64,000 nucleotides of DNA, from the NCBI GenBank assembly GCA_002335605.1, contig BEDY01000006.1, positions 682,001 through 746,000 of the forward strand. The letters run 5' to 3'. The position numbers and the translations under genes are program-made. Shown piece after piece: positions 19,175 to 30,746 of the stretch. Source of the stretch: Prillingera fragicola. Its lineage: Eukaryota; Basidiomycota; Tremellomycetes; Trichosporonales; Trichosporonaceae. Position 1 is the stretch's first letter; each line of letters starts with the position of its first letter. The notes below the pieces were generated by a model. That model was not told the origin of the DNA, ran no database searches, and saw only the letters and a list, made by a program, of their open reading frames with translations.

Positions 19175-20530
19175 TAGAGCAAGAGAAAAGGATGTCTTGG
19201 TATGTAGGAGAGGGTGTCAATGCCGAGTGAAGCTCCAAATGATGTAGGTGTTGTGAGTTGTTGACGGGTGTGGTCGAGACGCGCGACTGCCATGCGATCT
19301 GTGCGTGGCCAAATCTAAACACGTGACCCCCAAAATAATGTTACGTAATCAGACGTTGTTTTGAAACGTGGTTCAGTTCCTGGAGATATGGCGATATGGC
19401 AATCCTGGTGAGATTAGTTTTGCATGGCTGCAAGGCCGCAGCTTTTAGCAATTTGGACAATTCAGGAGCTCAGGAGATCAAGACCTAGAAATGCTCAGCA
19501 TGATCAGCCTATCTAGCAGACAGAAGAGTTGGTGCATTGTACATTGTGAAGACCATAGGCATTGGGCAAGACTGACCTCCATCAGAGGCCCAGAGGCCAG
19601 AAGGAAAAGCGAACAGCGAAATGTTCGCAGCTTCAGCATCGTTTCATGCAAGAAATTAGGAAACAGCATAAGCCAACAAGCTGCAAGCTGTAGGGCAAGG
19701 GGCCGTGCCGGCGACTGCTTTATGGATCTGCGGGACACAGCGGCGACATGCGAGGTGGAGCGAGCTTAACTGTCCGGCGACTATGCCTCCTATGGTACTG
19801 CGGCTAGCCCAAATAAGTGGCGTTGGGATCGTTGGTGCGCTCTATGGTATGCTGCGCTGCCGCAAAGTCGATCCAGGTGTGTTGTTTACCCTGAATCTAA
19901 GTGCAAACGGGGCGCAATTGGAGGCAGAGCTTCGTGCAAGAGCCCAGGGCGCGCAATTGGAGGCAGAGCTTCGTGCAAGAGCCCAGGGCGCGGGGGCTGC
20001 ACGCCTGCAGCTCACGGCAGTGCATTACGATGGGTGGGGGTTGTGTTTCTGCCCCTGGCCTCGCTACTTATCAGACGATTGACCATTAACACTACTCGTT
20101 GCGAGCAGAGCCAGAGCCATCTGTGCCTAGAGCCGACCGGGCCAGGGACAGAGTCAGAAGGATCAACCCCCTTGGATGACCCGCTTCGACGACCCTTTGC
20201 CTGTGCCCCTTTGGTGCCCAATTCCCCACCCAGGCCACAACGCAGGCATGGCCCCCGAGGCATCGCCGCCGCTGCAGCCAGGCCTGAAAATACGATCCCG
20301 CCGTCCAACACGTTTGCACTCGACGACCGACGCGACCACGGTTCCTACCCAGCCCCCAACTTGTAGGTGTGTCACAACTTTACTCTTTTCTGTAACCACC
20401 ACCAACACTCTCACTCTCTAACACGTCTCCTTCTCTACAGGCATAAACACACTCGTTGCCTTGTTCTGTAGCTTTGATTTTCCTATCTCTTCTTTACTCT
20501 CCCTTTACTCCCCCAACAATCCCTTCAACA
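19175..20530. other. Divergent spacer with a perfect 39-bp tandem duplication
   Basis: About 1.36 kb between GCP3 (-) and the transporter (+). It contains a perfect two-copy 39-bp repeat (listed separately) inside a plus-strand open frame of 125 codons, 19705-20082. That frame has a stretch starting MPPMVLRLAQISGVGIVGALYG that looks mildly protein-like, but codon use (many CTA, ATA, AGT) is unlike the neighbours, so I do not call it a gene. The last 200 bp are CT-rich, as expected of a leader. Confidence 0.5.
19912..19989. repeat. Perfect tandem repeat, 2 x 39 bp
   Basis: Two identical 39-bp units at 19912-19950 and 19951-19989, each beginning GCGCAATTGGAGGCAGAGC. The unit length is a multiple of three; in one plus frame each copy reads AQLEAELRARAQG, a heptad-like 13-residue helix. 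The absence of any mismatch suggests a recent duplication. Confidence 0.95.
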
Positions 20531-22157
20531 ATGAGCGCCGACGACAAGGACCGTGAGGTGAACGTGGGTATCTTCAATTCCATCTTCCAGCACCCGCACT
20601 GGCTAGGAAACAGCCCCACTGTCCGCGCCACAATGCTGTTGCCCAATACGTCTTCCAGGGGGGGCACGGACGTGGCGTGTGCTGTGTGCTCGACCTGAGC
20701 TCACTCGCATCATTGCGCTGGGCGCGGGCAGCATGGCCTCTGATGCAGCGAACGCTTCCTCTCGCTTCCACGCCCACCCCAAAGATATGATGCTGACGCG
20801 TAAACAGCAGGCTATGCTTGAGAAGGCCGAGGAGTGAGTACTGAACGTGCCGGCGCGACGGCCATCTACTGACGCGTAATAAGGGGTGGCTCGCCTGCTC
20901 GCAACCACAACCAGCAGAAGAAGATTGTCATTCCCGCTGTCATCAGTATGTCTTGTTTACCGCTCAACCAATGCACTATGACTGACCACTGCAAGTTATC
21001 CCCATCTGGATGGCCTGCTCGATCTGTGTCATTCTGTACAACAGTACGTATTCGCGCCGTTTGACGCGTCTGGACTTCTTGCTGACCTAGCCCAGAGTAT
21101 GTCTTTGACAAGCTCGCCTTCAAGTTCCCCATTTTCCTCACCACCTGGCACCTTGCCTTCTCGGTATGTTACGCGGCTGCCGATGCTCCCCGAGCTAAGC
21201 TGACATTTCAGGCCGTTGCCACCCGTGTCCTCCAGCGCACCACCACTCTCGTCGACGGTGCCAAGGACGTCGAGATGTCGGTGAGTAATCTTGCACGTTG
21301 GACTGAGCTTGAGCTAACTCTTTAGCGTGATCGCTGGATGCGCACCATCCTCCCCATTGGTGCTCTCTTCTCGGGTTCGCTCATCCTCTCGAACTACGCG
21401 TACCTTTACCTCAGCGTCTCGTTCATCCAGATGCTCAAGGCGTTCAACCCCGTTGCCATTCTCCTGATCTCGTTTGCCTTCAAGCTCCAGGACCCTAACG
21501 GCCGTCTACTTGCCATTGTCATGATGATCTCGGTCGGCTGCGCCCTTGGTTAGTCGCGCACCACTCGGATCTGAAACCAGTTTACTGACCATCTTTCCAG
21601 CCGCCTACGGAGAGCTCCACTTTGAGATGTTCGGCTTCATCTGCCAGTGCGCTGCCATTGTCTTTGAGGCTTCGCGTCTGGTCATGATTCAGATTCTCCT
21701 GCACGGCATGAAGATGGACCCCATTGTCTCGCTCCACTACTACGCTCCTGTCTGCGCCATCATCAACCTTCTCATCATGCCCTTCATTGAGGGATTCGAG
21801 CCTTTCTACCAGCTCCACAAGGTTGGCGTCCTTGTCCTCTTCTCGAACGCCTTCATGGCCTTTGCCCTTAACGTTGCCGCTGTCTTCCTTATCTCGGTCG
21901 GCTCGGGCCTCATCCTCACCCTCGCTGGTGTGCTCAAGGACATTGTGAGTAACGTCGTGATTGTTATAGAACGAAGCTGACAGTGCAGCTCCTTATCTCT
22001 GGCTCGGTAATTGCCTTTGGCTCGGAGATCACCGCTCTCCAGGTTGTCGGCTACGCGTGAGTACAATGGCATGACGGAAGCAAGTAGCAGGAGAACTGAC
22101 GGCCGTAGGATCTCGCTCGCGGGTCTCGTCACCTTCAAGACCACTGGCGGCAAGTAA
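20531..22157 (+). CDS. DMT-family TPT/DUF250-type transporter
   Basis: Polytopic membrane transporter of the triose-phosphate/nucleotide-sugar class, probably in Golgi or ER. Ten exons: 20531-20557, 20700-20833, 20884-20945, 20996-21043, 21096-21163, 21212-21280, 21326-21548, 21601-21944, 21989-22056, 22109-22157; product 363 residues. About ten hydrophobic helices follow a soluble N-terminus of about 60 residues. Typical segments are YVFDKLAFKFPIFLTTWHL, SFIQMLKAFNPVAILLISF, and SGLILTLAGVLKDILLISG, which carries the conserved Lys-Asp of the family. The substrate cannot be read from sequence. The first join (20557 to 20700, acceptor ending GAG) is the weakest; translation could instead begin at the ATG at 20731. 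Confidence 0.88.
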
Positions 22158-23809
22158 TTCGCTTGCGTTCGCACACGAGCTAGTTAGTCACCGTTTAATC
22201 TTCGCGAGCGTCGGCAGTGACCGGAGGCCGGAGAAGGCATGTGCGGAGATGGACGATGGGACAGTATTGGGAAGTTCATGGAGTGTCTGCAGCTCGGAGC
22301 GAGGGCAGAGTAGGAGACGGGGAGGGGTCGATGTGTGCGGTCAATGGGTGCGACGCACACCTCGCTGGTCTGAGCGCCCCGCAGACCACTTGGAGAGACC
22401 CGAAGGTCAATCCATCATAGATATTCGGTAGCTTCGTTTGCATCTCCGTGACCATTAGAACAATGCCGCGTGCTGCTGTTAACACAAGGTTGCGCCAAAC
22501 AGCGCTGTATTGTTGTGAATGACGGCTGCAATTGAAGGGACCACACAGTGACGCGACTGGTCTGAGGTCTAAGGTTTACTTTGAGACGTGGGTAGTAAAC
22601 AGGCTATTGCTAGCAATATTGTCATTTCCCTTTTGTTTCCCCATGGCCCTCAAATGGCTCCGTAGGCTGCACACTAGCGATCCTATCGCATGTATCAGTG
22701 ATCGCCTCGGGGCCTCGGGGCCCGCATGGACGTGCAGTGGCGTGAGGATCTTGGCCAAGCTTGGCCCATGGTTCGTGGTAGCACAACAGCGGCGCTCCGT
22801 GATTGCAAACTCCATCATCTCCGTTGGCCCATGCAAGGTCAGGTCCGGCGACGGACGGCGGCACAGTGGCTCTTCGGGATGACTGTTACACCGAGCCTGC
22901 CCGACAATGAGCTGCTCTTGCTGTGGCTTTCGTCCTGGTACTTTTATCATTTCCTTTGTCAACAGCACTGTACAGACCTCTGTCTTCGCTATATACACAG
23001 AAATCCAGTCCAAAGAGTGCAGTCGTGAACCCACCACCCTCACAGTACCAACACCAACTACGTCGACAATCCACCCGGTATTGGAATCCTCCGCGTTTCC
23101 GAGCCTCCTCTATCTCCGCCTACCCTACGTGCTACTAATTGTGTTGCTTTGTAAAGCACTACACCGCCACCTCTACTGCAGCTTCACACTGTCTCTCTGC
23201 AAGTTGTGTACCAGGTGAGTCTCCAAGCCTTTCCCAATCAGCTTTGGCGTAATCCACCACTGTTCGCACCTCGTGTGAGACGGAGTCTGTCAGCCCCGCC
23301 CCGGCGACGGAGCTCCTTGAGCCCCACAAGCCGTTGCCGCCGGAGCGGAGGTGGCGTCCAGCGTCATCATTGGTCGCCAGCCCCAGGCGTCGTTCGTTGA
23401 CCTTGATCGCGGACCGCCATTATCTCCATCTTTCAGAACATATCGCTGACCACTGTCTTCTTGCTTCTCGTGCACTGTCATTGTTCCTGTACACACTACC
23501 TCCGCACACCCTCTTGTCCACCTGCGCCCCGCGTCCAACACGTCCCTCCTACCTTTGCCCCACACTGTTCACTCTCCTTTCACTTCTCAACGCGTCCCAC
23601 GCCTCATTCCCCTCGTGACCACCACCGTTGCTCGCCCTCACCACCACCTACGCCACACAGCCTGCCATCCTTGCAGTCTGCATCACACACACATATTCGG
23701 ATTTCCCCGACTACCTCCGTTCCGACCGGTTACTCTGCTGGCCGATCACGTTCCGTGACCTTCAACCACCACCACACCTCCCCGCCCACCACCTTGCGTC
23801 GTATTCACC
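22158..23809. other. Long upstream region, CT-rich near its end
   Basis: About 1.65 kb with no supported coding exon. From about 23040 to the next ATG the plus strand is strongly rich in C and T, with CACC and CCAC runs, fitting a long leader of the following gene. A donor-like ACCAG|GTGAGT near 23214 could begin a leader intron. The proximal 800 bp show nothing distinctive. Confidence 0.45.
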
Positions 23810-24799
23810 ATGAACCAATCCCCATTGTTTGCGACCAACCTGTCATTGCCACCCCGCACCCAGTCGGTCCCTTCGCCAGCCCTATCTCCGGCTCCCGGCA
23901 CCATGTCCTCTGCCCCCGCAGGCGACGACCGCGCCTCGCGCGCACCCGGCCGCTCCTCGACCGACAGGCCATACCAGTCTCCCCGCCTGGCTCGCTCCAG
24001 GTCGCGCCCCCGCTTCAAGGCCGACGCCCCCACGCGCGAGTTTGCCGCAGGTGTCGCTGAGATTGCCCGCCGCAGGCTTTCGCGCGCCACCGAGCTTGGC
24101 GTATCGCCCTCCTCGCCCAGCGGTCGCGACAGGCATTCGCTCGAGCTTGTTGTCGACGTCCCCGTCTGGTCGGCTGGCTGCTTCTCTGGTGAGTATCACG
24201 CGACCCCGAGTTTCTGTGTATCGCGCCACTCTTGCTCGTGTGAGACGGGTGTGTGCACACTTTCGGGTTTATCGTTTTGAGTGTCTGAACAATGTGGCTA
24301 ACCATCGCCAGACCTGTCTACCCTTCATGCTCTGCGCGACAAGACTCTGGCCCACACCCACGCCCTCGTTGCCCACCTCATGGACGAGCACGCTCTGCAC
24401 GCCTCGTACCGTCTGCTCGCCCGCAAGCCCGCCGCAGTTGGCTACGGCTGCATCCGCGTCGCCCCCAGCAACTTTGACTCTGACGCCGGCACGCGCGCCG
24501 TGCCCCGCCGCCGCACGAGCTTTGTCAAGCCCGAGTACCCGGCGCCGACCCGCTCGCCTGTTTCCCGTGAGCAGCCCGATCTGAGCTTTGACAATGCCGT
24601 TGCCGACTCGGACGAGGAGGAGTCGGTCGACGTCAAGCTCAACCCGGGCTACTCGCACGACTCGAGCGGTGACGAGGACGACGAGGATGAGCAGGATGTC
24701 GACTCGGTCGTAAAGGACGAGGTCGACCGCAACAAGTACCGCGAGGGCACGGCATTTGTCATGACCCTCAACCACCAGCTCAGCTTGATCATGCTCTAG
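23810..24799 (+). CDS. Unknown low-complexity acidic-tailed protein
   Basis: Two exons, 23810-24188 and 24312-24799, joined G|AC across an intron with GTGAGT donor and GCCAG acceptor; product 288 residues. The first exon is rich in Ser, Pro, Arg and Ala. The segment FSDLSTLHALRDKTLAHTHA plus ALVAHLMDEHALHASYRLLA, straddling and following the join, is the only part likely to fold as helix. Residues about 225-260 are very acidic (DSDEEESVDVK, SSGDEDDEDEQD). I recognise no domain. Codon use and intron form match the neighbours, so I take it to be a real gene, perhaps lineage-specific. Confidence 0.7.
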
Positions 24800-26324
24800 A
24801 CGCTCGCTCGACGACGTGCAGCAGCGAAACAAGACGTGCGCGGTAGCCCGCGTACTGTACCACCACTCCCTCAATATGGCTTGTGAACCATCTCAGCTCG
24901 CTCGGCCTCTAGATCACTTCTTTATATCTGTTGGATTCCTGTGCTCTTGTAGCACACCCACCACTACCTGTCACACCTTGTAAACCCCGCGGCACGACCG
25001 CCAACTTGTACATGCATGCAGGAATGGACTCTGCGAGCGTCGGTGGGCTTGTCGGCAGCCGCCACAAAAGTATGGTGGCGACAGTAATAATGTCAAGAAT
25101 CTTAGCTGGACCGTGCCGGCGCCACTGACGACTAGTGTGCAGAACCGTGCTGATGGCTGATAAGGGCAGAAGCTTCTGTGACACGATACAAGTTGAAGAA
25201 GAGTGGAACAAGGGATCAAGAGGCGTTGAGTCATGTGCCAGAATAGAATGCTTCCTGTGAAGACCGTTCACGTTTAGCTCTATAGACCTGCCGCGAACAA
25301 CTGCCATTATCCAGCAGCTGCAGCAGCCAGCAGTGATTCAATGCTAGCCTGGCATACAGGCGTGTTCCAGTGTTCCAGTCCAGGACAAGTCGCGTCGCTG
25401 TGCCTCGGTACCGTGGATACGGCTACTGTTACGGTTCCAGACCGCGACTGAGCAAGACGACCAGCGATAGGAAGCGATCCTGAGACGGCCTGAACCTGGC
25501 CCACCACAACCACGAATACGTTGAGCAACGCTGGTCACCACTGCTGGAAACGCCTTCTAAAAGCAAGCGCGCAAGAGTCTTCTGAAACGCCACCGAGCCC
25601 ATAATAACACCCCAGATCCCAGACCAGGAGACATTTAGGCAGGCGACCCAGAGATTCGGATTTCGTACCCGCGTCTGCCCGAACAGAGTCCCGCGCCTTT
25701 GCAGCTTGCATGCATGGAGACATTGATGCAGCTGCTGGCCCAGCACGGACGCGGGATGCATCCATCTCATTACTATCGCAGGTCGGATGCGCGGGGTATG
25801 CAAAGCCCGGGATGCGGGCCTGGCGTGGTATGTGGACGCGACTTGGTGCAGTGGACGCGTCTGCGGCTCCAAGGCCTGGCCAAGAAGCTGCGCCGAGCTA
25901 TCTTTGGTGCAAGATCCAAGGAACTGGTGTCATGCATAGGTGTCAGCTGGCTCCTGCTGCGCTGCAACACGCCTTGCGCATGGAGCCAGAGCGACAGAAA
26001 TTGCAGCAACAGGCAACTTTGGGCTGCTTCTGAAATGCACCGCATGTGGGAGGGTAGCAACAGAGGCGACCAGTTACACACGTCTGCTGTCTGTGCAACG
26101 GGCAGCAACAGTAGCGTGCAGCAAGCGAGTGAGCCAGGACCTTTGAGTACACACAGATGCATCCATCTGTTCTGTTGCACTCTCACTCATTCACACTCGT
26201 TTACTGTCAATCACACCTACTCCACCTCGCAGCCCACCAGCGCACATCCGCAGCCCATCCCCGATCCACACTGCGCAAAGATCCCCCTGAGCACACTACC
26301 TGGCGCACACACCAAGGTCCCAAT
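24800..26324. other. Intergenic region, no gene seen
   Basis: About 1.5 kb between two plus-strand genes. A plus-strand frame open from 25699 to 26610 runs through it and into the next gene in another frame; its Cys/His/Trp-rich composition does not look like protein. The region 26150-26320 is CT- and CAC-rich and is probably the next gene's leader. No repeat or RNA gene is evident. Confidence 0.5.
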
Positions 26325-27725
26325 ATGGCAGCAGTTCAGCCAGGCCAGCCAGCCGTGGCCCAGCCTGGTGCAGGCGAAGTTCGGCCCAGTTCGAGCACGG
26401 TGCTCCCCGGAGCGGCGCAGTCGTCAGCCGCGGCCGTACCAGGCGCGCAGCAGCAGTCATCTGCGCGACCTGCTGCCGAGCCCAGCAAGGCAGCCAACAC
26501 AAAGACTGCCAGCGCGACCGAGAAGCCCAAGGCCGAGGGAGACCCCAGCCAGAGCGTGGCGGCGGGTGGCAACGCTGGTACGTTACGGCGAGCCTGTCAC
26601 GGAGACATAAACAGTAACGACACAAACTGACCTTGCAGTGCTCACGACGTGGCCGTCGACGTTTCCGACAGGCAAGCTCGAGAAGGCCGAGCCGAGCGTA
26701 GGCAGGGGATATGTGCTGCTTGAAGACAAGTTGGCGGACAACAGTGAGTACTGACTGGCGTGCGGGGGTGGAGGTGGGGTCGGCGCGCGCCCTGTGCTAT
26801 TCAGTCGCACCAGTCGCGTACGAAGCTTCGGCTGGCCAGGATCATGACATGTCCATGGCACAATGCGCGAGTAATGCTGTACACGCATCCGCTCGAGCTG
26901 CTGCTCGTCGCCCTCTTCTTCGCCACGGCGCTGGCGCTGTGCATGGCTCTAGCTGACGATCCAGTGGCGGTCTTTGGTCTCGTGACGGCATTGATGTTCA
27001 TCATCGCCATTACGATTATTCTGTGTACGCGCGTCCGCGAGCGCCGCCAGTCGGCGCCCAAGGTCGATCTTTTCCTCTCCGACGACGCCAAGTGGTCCGA
27101 CGGACCATACCGCGATGTCAAGCCCGCACCGCAGCCAAGTCGCGGCCCCGGTCCATCCAGTCTGCAGTACCCAATGACACCAATTTCGGTCACCTCGGAC
27201 GCGTCACTGCTCAGTGACAACTCTGCTTCGCCACGCAACATACCTCGCGTCCCACCCCCGCGCAATCCCGACGGACATGGACAGTACCCACCCACCTCGC
27301 GCCAGCAGCAGCAACAGCAACAGGAAAACTACGCGATGCAGCCCGTCCGCCGCCCGTCACTCAATGCTCGCATGTGGCAGGCGCAGCACGGCCACCACCA
27401 ACCCTACGAGTCTTCCCCTCCGATGCCTAACGCCAAGCACCCGAGCCCACGCAGGAAGCAGCCCCCGACAATGGCCCAGGACCCGCGCCGTGCCCCACCG
27501 CCACCACCTATAGACACCGCGTTGCTGTCCTCGCCGACATCGACTCGGCCGCTGCAGATCAGGCGAGGTGTGCCCACGCCCACCGAGGGGGGTAGCCCGC
27601 ATAGCGCCCAGATGCCTGGTAGCGGCGGTCCTAGCCCGTGGGCTGCCGAGGCGACGCGGGCACCGAGGGGTGGATATGGGTTTGGAGAAGTCGTGCCGAA
27701 TGGCAGTGGACAGCGATATCACTAG
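26325..27725 (+). CDS. Two-helix membrane protein, Pro/Gln-rich tail, unknown function
   Basis: Starts MAAVQPGQPAVAQPG with an Ala/Gln/Pro-rich soluble part of about 85 residues (exon 26325-26577). Exon 2 from 26639 encodes LTTWPSTFPTGKLEKAEPS. A large last exon ends at 27725 and encodes MLYTHPLELLLVALFFATALALCM, a short acidic turn, then VFGLVTALMFIIAITIILCT: two adjacent membrane helices. A basic patch (RVRERRQ) and a long Pro/Gln/Ser-rich tail follow. The exon 2 to exon 3 join is unresolved: the strong donor at 26744 fits only the weak acceptor at 26871 in frame, while the strong acceptor at 26804 needs a weaker donor (for instance at 26697). I cannot assign a family. Confidence 0.6.
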
Positions 27726-28012
27726 GTTTCACTCGTGCTGGTCGCGGGTTGTGATTGTATTTTGCATGTATTGTGTACCACCATGCAGAGCCTCCAGCTT
27801 CGAGCGCCGAGCATCAGCAGTCTGGCGTCAGTCGGATGGCAATACCATACGTGCCATACATCCATGCCTTGATCATGCTCACTGTACCTGCTTGGTGCGC
27901 CGGAACCAAATACCCGTGCCTGAATGATCGTGTCATGTCGCGTCCCCAAAGCCAACCCGCTATTATTTGTCTTTGACCATCGTCACAACCTCTCACCTAT
28001 AGCAAAACAGAC
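27726..28012. promoter_or_regulatory. Short spacer before ERG8
   Basis: Spacer of 287 bp between the two-helix membrane protein and ERG8, both on the plus strand. It must contain the terminator of the first and the promoter of the second. Nothing specific is visible. Confidence 0.4.
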
Positions 28013-29648
28013 ATGGAGGCCGCGAAACACACCATCGTCTCGGCACCAGGCAAGGTCCTCCTGGCCGGCGGCTACCTCGTCCTGGACAGGAAATACACCG
28101 GGCTGGTCGTAGCCACCTCGAGTCGCTTTTACTGCTCTGTCCGCCCCCGCGCTGCTGGCGACTCGACTTTGACGGGCGCAAGCTCGTCGCGCGTGAGCGT
28201 GCGTGCCGGCCAGTTCCCGCTCGACGCGAGTGTGTGGGGCTTTGACGTTTCTGTCGCCGAGGGCGAGGTGGTGCTCTCGCCTGCCACCGAGGGGGCGGGC
28301 AAGAACAAGTTTGTCGCCATGACGCTGGCAAAGACATTGCAGTTTGCGCTTGAGAGTCTGGCGGCAGAGGGAAGCCAGGATGCCGGTGCAGAGCTGTTGG
28401 GTCTCTTGGGAGCCGACCTCGACGTGGTCGTGCTTGCCGACAACGACTTTTACTCGCAGAGGGAACAGGTGCGGTTCGATGTTGGGAACTGTACTGACAT
28501 GCAGCTTGCCGCTGCTGGCTTACCTGCGCGGTACGCGTCGCTCGCGCAGCTCGCGCCGTTTTGCCAACTACCCCGTCCCATCTCGAGCACCAACAAGACT
28601 GGCCTCGGATCTTCAGCAGCGCTCGTTACTTCGCTTGTCGCTGGCTTGCTCACACATGTCGGCCTCGCAGACCTGACTACGCCAAAGGGACGTGACACGA
28701 TCCATGCTCTTGCGCAGGCAGCCCACTGCCTCGCCCAGGGCAAGGTCGGAAGTGGGTTTGACGTTGCGTCAGCTGTCTACGGTACGCACGTGTACCGTCG
28801 CTTCTCGCCAGAGGTTCTCGAACCGCTGTTCAAAGAGAACGAGAGCAGCTGCCCCAGTGTCCGTGACGTTGTTCTCAGCGACAAGTGGGATCAGGAGACG
28901 GCCGACGTCCGTCTGCCCCGTGGCTTGCGGCTCATGCTCGCCGACGTCGACGCTGGTACCGATACCCCGAGCTTTGTCGGCAAGGTGCTGGCATGGCGCA
29001 AGGCCGAGCCAGAACAGGCACTCATGCTCTGGACTCACCTGGACACGGCCAACTGCGAGCTGCGCAAGGCGCTCGACGAACTCGTCCAGCTTGAGAGCGA
29101 TCCCAAGTACGACGAGGTGCTTGCCGCAGCGGCAAAGGCGCGCATCGAGGATGTAAGTGCTGCAATGCAAATGAATGGCAAGAGTGAAGTCCTGACACCA
29201 CAGGTGGAGGTCAAGGGCTCGGACATTCCTGGAGTCTTGCAACGCATCCAGCTCGCCATTCAGGCCGTGCGCAACGGCATGCGCAGCATGTCACTCGCCT
29301 CAGACGTGCCTATCGAGCCAATGGAGCAGACCGAGCTGCTCGACGCGTGCTCAGACGTGCCTGGAGTTCTGGGTGGCGGTGTCCCTGGAGGTAAGTTTGG
29401 TTGCGGTATGCGACAACAGGAAATCTGGTGAGGTGAGAGAAAAGACTGACACTTCCTTAGCGGGTGGCTATGACGCCGTCTGGGTGTTGGCTGTCGACGA
29501 GCCCGAGGTTGTGGACACGGTTGAAGGTGTCTGGTCTCGCTGGACCGACATGAGCGTCTCGCCGCTGTCGGCGCTACAGAGCGATGGCGGTTTACAACTC
29601 GAGACTGCGGCAGGTGTCCGCGGCCTCGCCGAGGCACTCGCACGATAG
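28013..29648 (+). CDS. ERG8: Phosphomevalonate kinase
   Basis: Converts mevalonate 5-phosphate to the diphosphate with ATP in the mevalonate (sterol) pathway. Three exons, 28013-29152, 29204-29390 and 29461-29648, give 504 residues; yeast Erg8 has 451. The N-terminus has the GHMP substrate motif SAPGKVLLAGGYLVLD (residues 9-24). The ATP-binding glycine-rich loop is KTGLGSSAALVTSL (about residues 197-210). Further blocks are KVGSGFDVASAVYGTHVYRRF and, near the end, GGYDAVWVLAVD. The intron at 29153-29203 is 51 nt with no stop in frame, so it can be mistaken for coding; the GTAAGT donor, CTGAC branch and CACAG acceptor and the family sequence argue that it is removed. Confidence 0.96.
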
Positions 29649-30746
29649 ACCATCCCGTGTGAGGTGATCAATGGGGCAAGATCAGAGCGTGTAGCCAATG
29701 TAATTCTACAAATTTGGTTTCGCGTCCCCTGCGGCAAGGCAATGCCCAGGGACCACGACGATCTGGCCACTGACGTGACAATGGGGTAAGGCTACGTATG
29801 TGTTGTTTTATGACTACGAAGCCTCTGAGGAACATCACGACTCCACCACCTACCAGGGGTGGCAAAAGCCGGGATCTTAACAAAAGACCAGCCAGCCGCC
29901 AGCAACCCAACCTTTGAGGATCTGCAAGGTCTGATTGGACATTCGGACAAACTGGTATCGAGGCACGTTTTCCGTGATTGCTCTCAGGTGATCAGGCACG
30001 ACCCAATGTCACTGAGCTCGCGGTCAACGTGACATAAAATACTGTGACTTTTAAGAAGAGCACGGCACTGCTGTATGTATGTGTACAGCAGTCAGTTACT
30101 TGTCCGCCGGAAGGTCCGCTGCAGCCTGGCCCCTCTTGCTCTGATTCGTACTAACATTTTATAAGGAGGAGTCGGCATCCCTCATGCAAGACGCCAGTAC
30201 CCAAGGGTACAGAATAGGTCCCAGATTTAGGGTTGGTGGCAATTCGTGGCCATTTGGTGGCCTTGGGGCAGAGTAGTGGCACTAGTCCTCCTGACAACGC
30301 CCGGAAGACATTGTCGTCGTTTCGGACACATGACAGCGTCCAGCCATGTTCTCACGTTAAGGCGTCCTGGAGTGGGGTCTCGCGGGCCAGAGCAAGTCAT
30401 GCACGGTGTTTGCACGAACATGGTGCGCTGCTCCGAAAACCAGTTTGGACCTGAGCAACTGGGGCTGGTTGGGGCAGTAGGGTTGGCAAGCTGGCTGTGT
30501 ACGCGACCCGCCCCAGCATATTATGGCTTTTCTCATGGTGGCTGAGGCTCTGGTTTGTTGTACTGAATTGTTCGAGCTCACAAACTTGCATGACTTTCGC
30601 CTATCGACGATAAACCTCGGCATCTTCCACGCCCCGGTCCCAGGCTTCAGCTCAGCTCAGATTAGTTCCAGGATCCACAACAGCAACGCAAGGTTTCACC
30701 TCGTCGCTCCGCCAGTACCATACCTCGCCTCGGACGCGATAACACA
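29649..30746. other. Intergenic region, no gene seen
   Basis: About 1.1 kb between ERG8 and the GT18-like gene, both plus. Short open frames on both strands have no protein-like features. An AT-richer patch around 30030-30170 includes ACATAAAATAC and TTTTATAAGG, either of which might serve a promoter. Confidence 0.45.

Noticed and set aside
19791..20082. Possible ATP synthase subunit e-like small protein
   Set aside because: The glycine-rich hydrophobic start is vaguely similar, but there are no family residues, codon use is odd, and the rest is a repeat. Kept only as a finding.
25699..26610. Plus-strand open frame of 303 codons
   Set aside because: Cys/His/Trp-rich, crosses into the next gene in another frame, and shows no family motif or codon bias. 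I treat it as chance.
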